From: CAYLNL01 sp964385175
GTDB taxonomy: Bacteria; Bacteroidota; Bacteroidia; Flavobacteriales; Flavobacteriaceae
NCBI GenBank assembly: GCA_964385175.1
Contig: CAYLNL010000001.1
Coordinates: forward strand, 284,911-348,910
Length of the DNA stretch: 64,000 nt
Direction of reading: 5' to 3'
Shown: positions 8,777 through 17,800 of the stretch, piece after piece
Position numbering within the stretch: the first letter of the stretch is position 1
Layout: every line of letters begins with the position of its first letter
Translations under genes and position numbers: made by a program
The notes under the pieces: generated by a model
Databases searched by the model: none
Seen by the model: the letters and a program-made list of their open reading frames with translations, nothing else
What the model was told of the DNA's origin: nothing

Positions 8777-9494
8777 TTTGTAAATAAGGATTTAAGTATT
8801 TCTGAAGCTCCGTATGAGAGAGAATACAAATTCCTCTTGTCTTTGAAAATATTTGAATTGTCTGTGTAATTAATTTTACATCAATCACACTTTTGGTTTC
8901 CGTCTTGTAAATTATGTCCTGAATGAAACTGCTAATCAGAAGTGGAGCACTGATGACAGTTAAAATTGTATTTACTCTGCCGACCTTTGCATTTCGTGTT
9001 TTGAAGTCAGGTTTATTATCTGTGATGTGATATTTTACATCTTCATTCCAGCTTAGCAAGCCAATGAAGTGAAGATATTCCAACAAGCTGATTTCTTTAT
9101 GGTCAATAAGAAAACAAATCCTATATAACAGCACCAAAACTTTTTTAAAAGTAAGTTGAATGATAATTGAAATTTTAATGAGGTATTCCCAAATTTTATC
9201 AAATGTCCAACTATCTGTTTCGCTTATGTTGTCTTTGCCAACATTGGGAAATATGTCGTGAATGTTTGGATTTACTCGTAGTGTTTCCTTCCATGGTTTG
9301 AAAAAGTATGCCTCTTTCTGATTGGGCAAAGTAGGAATCAAATGTTTATTCGGTTTTGCTATCGTCCCCCGAACAAATGCCATTGCCTCTTCAATCCGCA
9401 TCTCTCGCTGCTTAATAAATTCGCGTGTGCTTCTAAATATCCTGGTTGTTATTATTTCTTGTTGAACCATTATTAATTCAAAATTATTCGTCAA
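8760..9494 (-). CDS. Uncharacterised partner of methyltransferase, possible restriction enzyme
   Basis: A 244-residue protein whose 3' end overlaps the methyltransferase by 17 nt, so the two are co-translated. I do not recognise the family. The sequence is helical with several Ile/Leu-rich stretches (e.g. ~108-130) and no clear PD-(D/E)XK or HNH motif. The function as a type II restriction endonuclease is inferred only from position and from the two genes sharing one cassette-like module (7896-9567). An internal start at 9470 is possible. Confidence 0.6.
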   Translation of the reverse strand: MTNNFELIMVQQEIITTRIFRSTREFIKQREMRIEEAMAFVRGTIAKPNKHLIPTLPNQKEAYFFKPWKETLRVNPNIHDIFPNVGKDNISETDSWTFDKIWEYLIKISIIIQLTFKKVLVLLYRICFLIDHKEISLLEYLHFIGLLSWNEDVKYHITDNKPDFKTRNAKVGRVNTILTVISAPLLISSFIQDIIYKTETKSVIDVKLITQTIQIFSKTRGICILSHTELQKYLNPYLQNGDTK

Positions 9495-9557
9495 ACTTAG
9501 TCAAAAAAACGGTTGGATTTATGCACACACGTTCAAGTGAGCGAGCGAAGCAGGATT

Positions 9558-9915
9558 GCCGCTAACGACCCCTGCTGCCCGAAGTCTCCCGGCTTCGGGG
9601 CTAAAACAAAACCCGTTCCTGTGCAGGCACGCGCCTATGCGCACGTGGGAATGGGTGTGACGCTCGCGCCGGTGAGAAGGAAATAGTATCTCGCAAAGCC
9701 GGGAAACTTTGCGGAGTGGAAAATTCCCCGGCGTGCGCGAGTGCCCAACGCAACTCCCAGAAACAGCCGGTTTACCCTAAATTAGTTTTTGGGACATTTG
9801 TTTCTGCTGCGTACTTTCGCAGAGTCGGATACGGAGAGTTATAACAATACCACCGGAAAGGATTCGGGCGGGAGCAGTGGCGGCGCTGATGAGAGTGGGG
9901 GAGTGGGCTTCGTTA
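9558..9915 (-). repeat. Junction between Mrr and R-M modules, with GC-rich repeat copy 4
   Basis: The 418 bp gap 9495-9912 holds CCGCTAACG (9559-9567), the right inverted core of the restriction-modification module. Beyond it is a GC-rich modular repeat (about 9568-9720) with the CCGAAGTC/GGCTTCGG hairpin and a GCAAAGCCGGGAAACTTTGC hairpin. GTGCCCAACGC follows near 9743, then a segment ending in ACCGGAAAGGATTCGGGCGG (9853-9872). The Mrr stop codon lies in CGTTAA (9911-9916), only a partial match to that module's right core GCCACTAACG. Confidence 0.5.
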
Positions 9916-10914
9916 ATCTTCATCGTCCACAAGTCGCCAAAAGCGCTTTAACGGCAACTCGGCTTTAAACTCGTCACTAAAGTTGTCGTAGTGTTTGAAT
10001 ATATTTTCAAGAATGTCGTCCGCAGTCCACAAGCGAATAAAGAAGAACTCCTCTTTAGCTTCAGAAAGAACCTTGCTATTGAAACCGCTCCACGAAACAA
10101 GCAGTCCCAATTCTGCTTTTACTTTTCTCATTACACCTTGCAACTCACGGAGGATTTTTACATCAACTTGAGTTGTCGTAGATTTTACTTGAACACAAAT
10201 TCTCGGTTGCTCAAAACCTAAAGTCCCAGAAGCTGCAAGAATGTCAAGTCCACCGTCTGCACCAGGCGGTGAAAGTTGTGTCGTGTAACCTTGTGCTTTT
10301 AGAATTTGCTCTACAAGTTTTGCGAAGTCGTGTCCTTTGAACTTACGGTCAATTACTTTTATTATTTGGTCTTTGGCGAAACGCTCAACATTAAAATCTT
10401 CTTCTGCTTCCAATGAAATAGTGTTGGTTTTTTGTGTCGGGATTGTTTTGCCCTCTATCAAAGCAAGAATTCTCTCTACTGCTTGCACTCTTGAAACTTG
10501 TGAAACTGTCAGTAAAGAGCCAAAGGAATACAAAATGTCTTGGTCAAATCTTACTCGGGGAATTGTCGCTAACCACTTAACAGGTCGCCAATGAATAACG
10601 TCCGCTTTCTTTTCGTATTTGTAGTCGCCAGTAACTTTGCCAATGTGAATTACAGGTTGAAACTTTGAAGGAAGTGCAACAAGGTCTCCGTTTGCGATTT
10701 CGTTTTTAAACCGCCAAATCTGTCCAACAGTAATACCAATTTTCACATTGCTTGTCTGCTCGTAGAGTTCTTGATACTTGTCAAAAAGGTCGTCCCTTGT
10801 TTTGAACTGTGTCAAGTCAGGCAGGTCGTCCCAACCGATTGTGATAAGTTTTTCGTCAAGGCAAGTTTGTTCTTGCTGTCCGTGCCGCCCTGCTCTAACT
10901 GTCCATAGTTTCAT
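9913..10914 (-). CDS. Mrr-type restriction endonuclease
   Basis: A 333-residue protein. The C-terminal Mrr-like PD-(D/E)XK domain (~190-320) shows GADGGLDI (Asp220, Asp224) and CVQVKS (Gln242-Val243-Lys244), the D...QxK form typical of Mrr nucleases that cut modified or foreign DNA. The N-terminal ~140 residues look like an EVE/PUA-like recognition domain (starts MKLWTVRAGRHG). No methyltransferase is needed for type IV enzymes and none is attached. It forms its own module in the minus-strand array. Confidence 0.83.
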   Translation of the reverse strand: MKLWTVRAGRHGQQEQTCLDEKLITIGWDDLPDLTQFKTRDDLFDKYQELYEQTSNVKIGITVGQIWRFKNEIANGDLVALPSKFQPVIHIGKVTGDYKYEKKADVIHWRPVKWLATIPRVRFDQDILYSFGSLLTVSQVSRVQAVERILALIEGKTIPTQKTNTISLEAEEDFNVERFAKDQIIKVIDRKFKGHDFAKLVEQILKAQGYTTQLSPPGADGGLDILAASGTLGFEQPRICVQVKSTTTQVDVKILRELQGVMRKVKAELGLLVSWSGFNSKVLSEAKEEFFFIRLWTADDILENIFKHYDNFSDEFKAELPLKRFWRLVDDED

Positions 10915-10958
10915 ATTTTGTCGTAAAAGTTTGAAGTTCGCACTGTTGCCAAATTATA

Positions 10959-11096
10959 GCCACTAACGGTTTCGGGCTTTGCGTTCGGGCGGGATTTCAG
11001 GGCAAAAAACTGTCAATCCAGCGCTAAGGTTAAATTGAAAAACTGCATTTGACTTTATCATCGTCACTCCGCATGACGCCAAACGTGTGTTGGCGG
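10959..11096 (-). repeat. attC-like site between PIN/ImmA and Mrr modules
   Basis: A 138 bp element. On the minus strand it opens with CCGCCAAC (11089-11096) and closes with GTTAGTGGC (10959-10967), with a weak internal symmetry (ACGTTTGGCG near one end, GCGTTCGGGC near the other). Size and end structure fit an attC site, but the arms pair less well than in the neighbouring sites at 12875-12993 and 13011-13145. Confidence 0.5.
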
Positions 11097-11120
11097 TTCG
11101 TGCTTCTTTTCCTTCGTTGG

Positions 11121-11617
11121 TTAGGTCAAGGAACATTGGAATTTAATGTCTAACTCGTCAATAAATTGGAAGTCGTTTATCCATCTAATTCCCATGTTGT
11201 CACAAACGTTGGGTATTTTTATTTTATTCGAGTTTAAAGCGGTTACTTTTTCTTCTTTGGTAACGATAATCGCATTTTCGTGTAAAGCATGAGCAATAAC
11301 CCAAGGGTCAGCTAATGAACGAGTTTTGTATTATCGACTAACAGCGGATAATCTTGTAAAATTTTACGAATGTGTATTGTAACGGATTCGCTAATTTTAT
11401 TGATTGGGATTTTGCTCCCTTTCAACCATTTTGAGAGGTCGTCTTCTGTCCGAATGATTTCTTCGTAAACCAATTCAGGAACAAAAATCTTTCCGTTTTT
11501 TCCGAGTTCGGTTAAGATTTTCCAATAATCAGGGCAAAATTTTGGGTTGTAGTATTTTTGCCATGCTTGGATTAACACATTGGCATCCAAACAATATTTG
11601 TTTGCCTTTGTGCTCAT
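11121..11617 (-). pseudogene. Frameshifted DUF4411 PIN-like toxin
   Basis: The open frame stops at 11312 after 101 residues. In the neighbouring frame, translation continues with LADPWVIAHA, a KEEKVTALNSNK segment, KIPNVCDNMGIRWIN and a stop at 11121. That restores a normal ~165-residue DUF4411 PIN domain, including the late catalytic Asp. One base is missing in the A run at 11324-11327 (T on the plus strand). DUF4411 proteins are paired with HTH-ImmA/IrrE proteins as toxin and antitoxin; here the start overlaps the ImmA/IrrE stop by 4 nt. The cause may be real inactivation or a sequencing error in a homopolymer. Confidence 0.82.
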
Positions 11618-12792
11618 CTAAATAATTGGGATTCGAGTTTTGGAAATTTATTTACTTGAACATTTAACAGATTACTGGCTAATGTAGGCTCGATAAATCC
11701 ACCACGAAATGCATCTAAAACAGTTTGAGTAAATAGTCTGCTATTTCTGTTTAGTTGTAACAAAAAGTAATTCGGTCCGCCTGATTTATCCTTTTCTTTT
11801 TGCTTGGCTTTATTTTCGGCTTCTCTTTTCGAATATTCGGCATAATCGATGTCAGCTTGTTTTTTTAACTTCTGATATGTTGGTGTCGGAATAATATTAA
11901 GATTCAATGCACGAACTAAGAGAGCAAATGAACTTACACCTAATTGCTTTGCAACCTTGAAAACATCTTTAGAGGTTTGAAAAGAAGTTGAATCAAAACT
12001 CAAAACAATTTCTTTTGGCATTAAAGCATTTGCCGCAACTTCATTGCAGAATAATTCTACTGGATGAAACTTGTCTTTGTGTTTTATGTCGGGCTCAACT
12101 TCATTTGAAATGCCTGTTTCAGCTATCCAAATGTGAGCTAACTCATGAACAAGTGTAAATAATTGTGGTGCATTCCAATCGTCCGAGTTTACAAAAACGA
12201 AAGGTGCGTATGGGTCAGCAATTGCAAAACCTTGCAACTCTTCCGAATCTAGTTTAAGACGGGAGTGAATAAAACTTGTTCTTGAAACAAAAATGCTATT
12301 CGTTTCTGCTGCATCAATCCATTCTTTAATTGGGTTGTCTGTCTTGTAGGATGCAGGATTTATTTTTAATGTATCAAGAATGTCTTTTGCTACAGTTTGA
12401 GGATTATCCTTTATTGAATAGCGACCTACAAAAGCTAATTTGTCTTCTTGATTTTCTGAATAAACATCGCTTATCCAAGCTTGCTTTTGTTGGATTTCTC
12501 TGATGATAAAAATTGAAGATGTTGTCAGATTTTTTGAGCCTGATTTTCTGAAGTCTTGAAGTGGCTGAAAGTCACGAGGAACATCTGGTAAAAAGAATAA
12601 AGCAAATGGTCTTTTATAAGCTTTAGCAAGCGTTTGTGCTTGTCTTATTGTCGGATGATTTGTCCCTGCTTCCCACTCTTTCAATTTGTCAACCGTTACG
12701 GAAACTTTGGCAGCAGCAGTTTCTTCGGTCATTCTTGCCGATTCTCTTGCCCATTTAAGAACATTTGGTGTTATGTATGCTTTGTCTGCCAT
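11614..12792 (-). CDS. XRE HTH plus ImmA/IrrE metallopeptidase antitoxin-type regulator
   Basis: A 392-residue fusion. The N-terminal XRE-type helix-turn-helix spans ~8-65 (VSVTVDKLKEWEAGTNHP). The C-terminal COG2856 zinc-peptidase domain has HELAH at 216-220. Such fusions act as antitoxin/repressor for DUF4411 PIN toxins or as phage-type repressors cleaved in response to damage. The toxin gene follows with a 4 nt overlap. The pair is one cassette-like module bounded by GTTGGCGG (11089-11096) and CCGCCAAC (12875-12882). Confidence 0.85.
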   Translation of the reverse strand: MADKAYITPNVLKWARESARMTEETAAAKVSVTVDKLKEWEAGTNHPTIRQAQTLAKAYKRPFALFFLPDVPRDFQPLQDFRKSGSKNLTTSSIFIIREIQQKQAWISDVYSENQEDKLAFVGRYSIKDNPQTVAKDILDTLKINPASYKTDNPIKEWIDAAETNSIFVSRTSFIHSRLKLDSEELQGFAIADPYAPFVFVNSDDWNAPQLFTLVHELAHIWIAETGISNEVEPDIKHKDKFHPVELFCNEVAANALMPKEIVLSFDSTSFQTSKDVFKVAKQLGVSSFALLVRALNLNIIPTPTYQKLKKQADIDYAEYSKREAENKAKQKEKDKSGGPNYFLLQLNRNSRLFTQTVLDAFRGGFIEPTLASNLLNVQVNKFPKLESQLFR

Positions 12793-12874
12793 TTAGGTCT
12801 CAAAAATACAAATTTTAAGGTCGGTTTTGCCAAAATACTAATGTTTTGTCGATAGCTGTCGGTTTTTAGCATGA

Positions 12875-12993
12875 CCGCCAACGACGAGCGGCCTCACGCA
12901 GTTCGCCTGTGGCGAATTGTGTGAAACCGATGTTGTGAGAAGTCCCCAAGGGCTTCTCACGGCATCGCCGTGAAGCCGCTCGTCGTTGTGGCG
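12875..12993 (-). repeat. attC-like palindrome with 10 bp perfect stem
   Basis: A 119 bp element. On the minus strand it starts with CGCCACAAC (12985-12993), followed at once by GACGAGCGGC, and ends with GCCGCTCGTC followed by GTTGGCGG (12875-12882). The 10 bp arms are perfectly complementary, with the AAC/GTT cores just outside them, which is the attC layout. Internal hairpins (ACGGCGATGCCGT, GAGAAGTCCCCAAGGGCTTCTC and an AATTCGCC/GGCGAA stem) fold the loop. A similar half-site occurs at 19184-19220. The 94-residue ORF over it is judged spurious. Confidence 0.68.
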
Positions 12994-13010
12994 GAAGCCC
13001 GCAGGGATTT

Positions 13011-13145
13011 CGCCACAACGGTTTGCAGCTACCCGAAGGTGGCGATTTCGAAGCACTAAACTGTCAACCAAGCACAAACTTTGATAGAAGCACAAGGCTT
13101 GATTTAACCACTGAACCGCCACTTTTGGGTAGGTGCTGTTATGCC
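13011..13145 (-). repeat. attC-like palindrome behind the HEPN gene
   Basis: A 135 bp element. On the minus strand it opens with GGCATAAC (13138-13145) and closes with GTTGTGGCG (13011-13019). Inside, CTACCC-AAAA-GTGGCG pairs with CGCCAC-CTTC-GGGTAG to give a long imperfect stem with a ~65 nt loop. Together with 12985-12993 it delimits a ~35 bp ORF-less cassette. Confidence 0.68.
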
Positions 13146-13152
13146 TTCGTGC

Positions 13153-14430
13153 TTATCTCAAAACTCTTATCGCCTTTACTGGCCAATTAGAAAATTCTGC
13201 ATCTTCAATGTCATAAATTTCTATTTTCCCCTTGTCTTTAAGTACATTAACTTGAGCGTAAGTTGGTCCAAATGAATAACCCTTGCTCCCTAAAACGTTT
13301 GTCACAAAAGATTTAAGCCCAATAAATGTAAGTCCCTTTGACTTTAAAGTATCTTCTGCTCGGATTAATTCTCTTAGTAATTCATCTTCACTAATTATTT
13401 CAAAATTGTTGTCAAGCGTGGTTGGTAAATCAATTTTCCCTATTACTTTTAAGCCTATTCCTGAAATATTTGACTCTTTACTTTGTTCTGATTCAATTAA
13501 TGCGTTCGAAGTCTTAATCATTGCTTCCTGCTCTTCAACAGAAAATCTGAAATCGTCTATCTTGTTCTCGGCTTTTATAACTATATCTTTAATTTCGGTG
13601 TATAGTTCATTAGCAGAATCTAAATCTGGTTGGATAAATAAGTTGTTATGAGCTACTTTGTTCCTTAGTTGAAAAAGAAGCTTCCATTTTTTATCAAAAT
13701 TAAAATCTTTGAAATGTTGCTTAAAAAATCGATTGTAATTACCATCTAAATCCTGTTTTAATTTTTGTAATTCATCTTCAGAATTAATTGATAAAATTTT
13801 ATCAACAAGATTTTCTGGTTTATTAAATCCTAATTTATGTTTATAGATTATTTCACCTAAATCATTAAAGTCAATTAAGGTCATGTCTGTTTCAACTATT
13901 TTAGAAAATACCGTCTCATTGTCTTGTCTCAATTTAGTCTTTTCAATGACTTTATCTGGTACAGCTTGTTTCCACCAATCTAAACCCACTTTTTGAGTGA
14001 AAAATTTTGCAAGATACCTTCGTAAAATATTTTCAAGTTCATTTATCAATGGATAAATTTTGTTTGATATTTCTGTTGAAACATCGTCAGTTAATATCCT
14101 AATATGGTCAAATCGCAATCTACTTTTCAAGTGCAAAACAAGCGGGTAACGAAACTTCTCTAATTTATCGAAGTCATTGCAGGTTGTCTTAATAATGAAT
14201 GCTGATTCATACAAGTTATAAAGAACAGAACTTGTGTCAACGGGCTTTATTCTAAGACTAAGGTTTTTGTCCTTTATGTATTTTTTACCTTTTTCATCAA
14301 TTTCTTCTGGGTTTTCCCATAATTTTTCTGTAGATAAAAGTCCATACAACAAGCTTTTAGTAGATTGAATCTCGCTATTACCATTTGGGTCTATAATTAG
14401 CAATTCAAAAGTGTAATCTCTTTTATTCAT
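13153..14430 (-). CDS. HEPN-domain protein of unknown system
   Basis: A 425-residue cytoplasmic protein. A HEPN-type motif RNKVAHN (Arg256-x4-His261) lies at the end of a helical domain that begins around residue 125 (ELENILRRYLAKFF). This matches the R-x4-6-H catalytic signature of HEPN ribonucleases such as Swt1- or ApeA-like proteins. The last ~60 residues (TFIGLKSFVTNVLGSKGY onward) look like a small winged or OST-HTH-like domain. It is the only gene of a cassette-like module flanked by GTTATGCC/GGCATAAC. An RNA-targeting defence role is inferred. No family name is assigned. Confidence 0.68.
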   Translation of the reverse strand: MNKRDYTFELLIIDPNGNSEIQSTKSLLYGLLSTEKLWENPEEIDEKGKKYIKDKNLSLRIKPVDTSSVLYNLYESAFIIKTTCNDFDKLEKFRYPLVLHLKSRLRFDHIRILTDDVSTEISNKIYPLINELENILRRYLAKFFTQKVGLDWWKQAVPDKVIEKTKLRQDNETVFSKIVETDMTLIDFNDLGEIIYKHKLGFNKPENLVDKILSINSEDELQKLKQDLDGNYNRFFKQHFKDFNFDKKWKLLFQLRNKVAHNNLFIQPDLDSANELYTEIKDIVIKAENKIDDFRFSVEEQEAMIKTSNALIESEQSKESNISGIGLKVIGKIDLPTTLDNNFEIISEDELLRELIRAEDTLKSKGLTFIGLKSFVTNVLGSKGYSFGPTYAQVNVLKDKGKIEIYDIEDAEFSNWPVKAIRVLR

Positions 14431-14483
14431 ATCTTATTTTTATTTATGTGTCTTTAGCATGTGGCATAACGTTTAGATAAACG

Positions 14484-14491
14484 CAAATATA
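14484..14491 (-). promoter_or_regulatory. -7 box facing the cassette array
   Basis: On the minus strand TATATTTG fits the Bacteroidota -7 consensus TAnnTTTG. It lies 14 nt outside the first cassette core (14463-14470) and points into the array, as an integron cassette promoter (Pc) would. No convincing TTTG -33 element is visible at the usual distance. Confidence 0.4.
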
Positions 14492-14585
14492 GAAAAAACA
14501 GCATATAAAACCCTGCCGATTGCGTCTATCCAGCTAATTTTACAGGATAAAACGAAACGGGTTCCGGCGTTGCGTTTATCCAAAT

Positions 14586-14750
14586 CTCCCCGCTCCCCGA
14601 AGTTTCCCGATTTGGAAACGAAAACAAAAACCACTCCCGCGCAGGCACTCCTGTATGTGCGCGGGTGCGGGCGCACGAGCGTGACGCTGGCGCCGGTGAG
14701 AGTGAGGGGGTGGTACGAGCCATAAGGCTTGTACTGGCGGGAGGCTTATT
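14586..14750 (+). repeat. GC-rich modular hairpin repeat, copy 5
   Basis: This lies in the 398 bp gap 14431-14828. It is a nearly complete copy of the layout at 4663-4830: CCCGAAGTTTCCCG, AAAACAAAAACC, a GCGCAGGC/GTGCGCGGG hairpin, GCACGAGCGTGACGC, GCGCCGGTGAGAGTGAGG, and GGTACGAGCCATAAGGCTTG. ORFs crossing it are repeat-driven and non-coding. Confidence 0.78.
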
Positions 14751-14828
14751 TTTTTCAGCCTGTTTATGGACGCATTGTAATGGTTTCCAAAACCTGGATT
14801 ACCGGGTTCCGGAAGACCGGTTATTTGT

Positions 14829-17800
14829 TTATGGGAGCGATTGTACCCAATGATTAAGCCGCGCGGGAACAACGGTAAATTTTATATTCCGCCCGGCGCC
14901 GCCTACGCTGGCTCTAATTATATTTTGTATTTCGGCAGGAACAGGAATAGGGGTAACGATGTGAAAATCTAGGTCCCATACTTGTTGCCAAACATCCATT
15001 CCCTGCCGCCCAACACGTTCGCTAAGGATGTTGTATTGTATTTGCCGTCCTTTTTCGATGGAATTTACTGCCTGCCGAACCCGGTGTGTAACTGTATCTA
15101 CATCTTTTAATATATTTCCCAGTTTCCCGCCTTCCTGTGGCCAAAAAGTCCAGTACTTAGAATCGGCGCCTTTTAAATCACTCATACACAAATGGTCGGC
15201 TTCGGGGGCTACTGTTTTTTTCTCAGCCACTTTAAATTTGTCGCCCCAACGGGTCTGGCGGTAAGGGGTATGTATTTCCCGTTTGGTTACCCCTGCCCAG
15301 GCGCTATCCGTAGCTGCCAAATCGGCTTCTGCCTGTACCTGGTATAAGTCGGTTGACTTCCTGCCCCCGAACTTGTCGTTTTGGGCTGGGAGGATTCCTT
15401 CATCCATCATTTTACTCAATTGTTGCTTTTCTAAATTTCTGCCTATGTACAGTTCGTTCAGCCTGTCCACGTGCATGGCATGCCGGGTTCTTGCGCTTTG
15501 TAGTTCCTGTCTTCGCAAATCAAGGCTCTTTTCCTGTCGCACCATCCCGCGTTCCCATGATTGCATCTCCTGGGTAACGGCTTTTAAAGAAGGGTCATCT
15601 GCCCGGCGTTGTATTTCGGCTTTTAATTTCTCTTTAGTGGCTTTTATGTCGTCTTCGAGTTTTGTGATTCGTTGTTCAAGAGATTCTATATCATCTAACG
15701 CTTTTTGCGCCTGGCTGAGGATTTTCTGTTCTGCCTTAACGCTTTTACTGAAGAGGCTGGCCATTTGGGAGCGCAGTTGCCGGCAGGTTGCTGCCTGTAT
15801 TGAGAAAATATCTTCTAAGTAGGCTCTTTCCATGGTGGTTGCATACCAATCTAAATGGTTAATCGCCTGCCGTTCTAATGCTCTGGCGGCTTTGGCATAT
15901 CTTCTAAAAGCAAGTCCAAGAGGCAATAGTGAGGCAACAACCACGGCGCCTCCTGCAAGCCGCTCCAGCATACTAACTTTCCTGCCCTCCAGGTCTCGTC
16001 CTGTGTAGGCTGTGTAAGCCCCGATATGGGGGGCGGCAATGATTTCTACCGCGGTAGAGAGCATAATCCAATAATTTCTGTCATATCGTTCCCGCGCTGT
16101 AATGCTGATGACTGTATCAATTTCTTCGGCTTCTTTTTTACAGGTATACATTATCCTGGTGTTTTTGAGAGCATTCGGCATTTTGTGCACCGTAACGGGA
16201 ATTTCTTCCATAGCGCCCAACTCTGCAACCGGGAGTTCTAAAAGTTCTAAGTATTTATGGGTAATGGCAATGGGTAGTTCATACACAGGGTGAGGTTCAT
16301 CTAACCAGGCAATGGCATTGGCAATCATTCTTCCCTTCAGGTGCAATTCCCGTTGTTGTTCCTGGGAAAGCCCTTCTGCCTGCCGGGTTTTGAGGTTCAC
16401 CTGGCGAAGCGTGTTTAGTAGAGGGTATAGTTGTGCGTTTTGTCCTCTCAAAGCATCTTTGTACACCGGAACTTCTACCTGGTGCTGCTGGAAGCGTAAG
16501 ACCACCTTATCGCCATCTTCCCGATAAATTGCTTCCCAGGGTTCTTTACTTTCATAGGAACCTTTTTTGTATGTTTCGGGGAGTTCCCATTCATGGCTAT
16601 CTTCCTTAGGGTCGATTACCGTTACAGGCACTTTTCCCGATATTCCCCTTCCGTCTGCTCTTCCCGGCGCTACCCTAAAGGTGGTATTCTCTCCTTCTAC
16701 AAGATAAACGGCGGGTTTAAACTCATGATTCAGAATGCTGAGATAGGTTGGGGCCACGAGGTCAACAGTAAATTCAATGGCTTCGGAAGAAACCAGGGGG
16801 GCGAGCGTTGCATCTTCCACAACAGGGAAAAGTTTATATTGGGTGGCGTGCAGCTGATCTGATAAGGGGAGTCCATCTTCTACGGGGATAAACCCGCCAA
16901 AAGATGCTTCAAGGAATTTCAACTCGGTTACACCTTCTGCATCGGTAACAGTACAGGGCATACTTCCTTCAAAGTTTTCAATGTGCCATGCTATGCGACA
17001 ATTGGGTATAGGGTCGTCAAATTCGTCAATAACCCGTACCGAGAGCGCTCCGTGGATGCCCGCCTGGGGATCAATCACTACCTCCTGGGGGCCATTTCTC
17101 GTAATGCGAATGCCGGGTAAATCGGGAATTTCCGGCAGCTCTGGCCAGGAAATCAGAAATGTCTCAATAGTTTCATTCCATTGAAGGGTCAAAATTCCTT
17201 CAGCAGGTACTTGCATGCTGAGAATTCCAAGTAATGAGGCATATTCGGGCAGGACCAAATCAATTGGTTCGGAAAGATACACGGTATCTGAACGGTAGGG
17301 TTGCAGTTTGACACTGAGGGAGCTTCCCGCTGTACTGCTGAGCATGACGGACACTTCTTGCAGGGGAGGTTTTTTAAAAACGGCCTTGACGCGAAGGAGC
17401 TCGTGAGGATGCAACCGGGTTACTGCTACCGATGGGTCTAACCTGGTGATGGAAAGAACAACATCTTGCTCTTCCTCTCTTTCATTGTCTTTTCTCAACC
17501 GTCTTTGCCTTAAACGCATCATGCCGTATGCAACCGCTCCGATACCTCCTGCCAGGGCTGCTATTCCAATGATTTTAACCCACTTTCGGGAGCCGCTCCA
17601 TGGAGTTCCCAAATTTCCCCAAAAAAATACGCGGGTTACCGGCAGTTCATTTCCTTTCCACTTGATTTCTAAGGAGGTAATTTTTGTAGCTCCTTCCGGG
17701 ATAAGCATATTTCCATTGTAATCTAAGGTTTCCCCGTTGTTGAAATGGAGTTTAATATAGGCAACACTTTGTTCGGGATAGTCTAAATGTTGGCGCGCCA

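Larger units (their letters stand above)
7657..14470 (-). mobile_element. Integron-like gene-cassette array without visible integrase
   Basis: All genes are on the minus strand, arranged as short independent modules: HEPN protein, ORF-less unit, ImmA/IrrE plus PIN, Mrr, methyltransferase plus partner, MntA/HepT. Four modules are bounded by their own perfect inverted core: GTTATGCC/GGCATAAC (13138-13145, 14463-14470), GTTGTGGCG/CGCCACAAC (12985-12993, 13011-13019), GTTGGCGG/CCGCCAAC (11089-11096, 12875-12882) and CGTTAGCGG/CCGCTAACG (7896-7904, 9559-9567). The core differs between modules but matches within a module, as expected for integron cassettes, where the first bases complement the cassette's own inverse core site. 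Three spacers of 119-138 bp have attC-like size. The cores do not fully fit the GTTRRRY consensus. Confidence 0.62.

Noticed and set aside
12838..13122. 94-residue ORF on the minus strand
   Set aside because: It runs through two attC-like palindromes and has no family-like composition; the open frame follows from the GC-rich palindromic sequence.
14526..14872. Overlapping ORFs on both strands in the gap before the large surface protein
   Set aside because: They translate the GC-rich modular repeat; frames are Arg/Ala/Pro-rich and differ in each repeat copy.
15283..15822. 179-residue plus-strand ORF opposite the 1110-residue gene
   Set aside because: Antisense of the coiled-coil region, Ser/Cys-rich, without a ribosome binding site.
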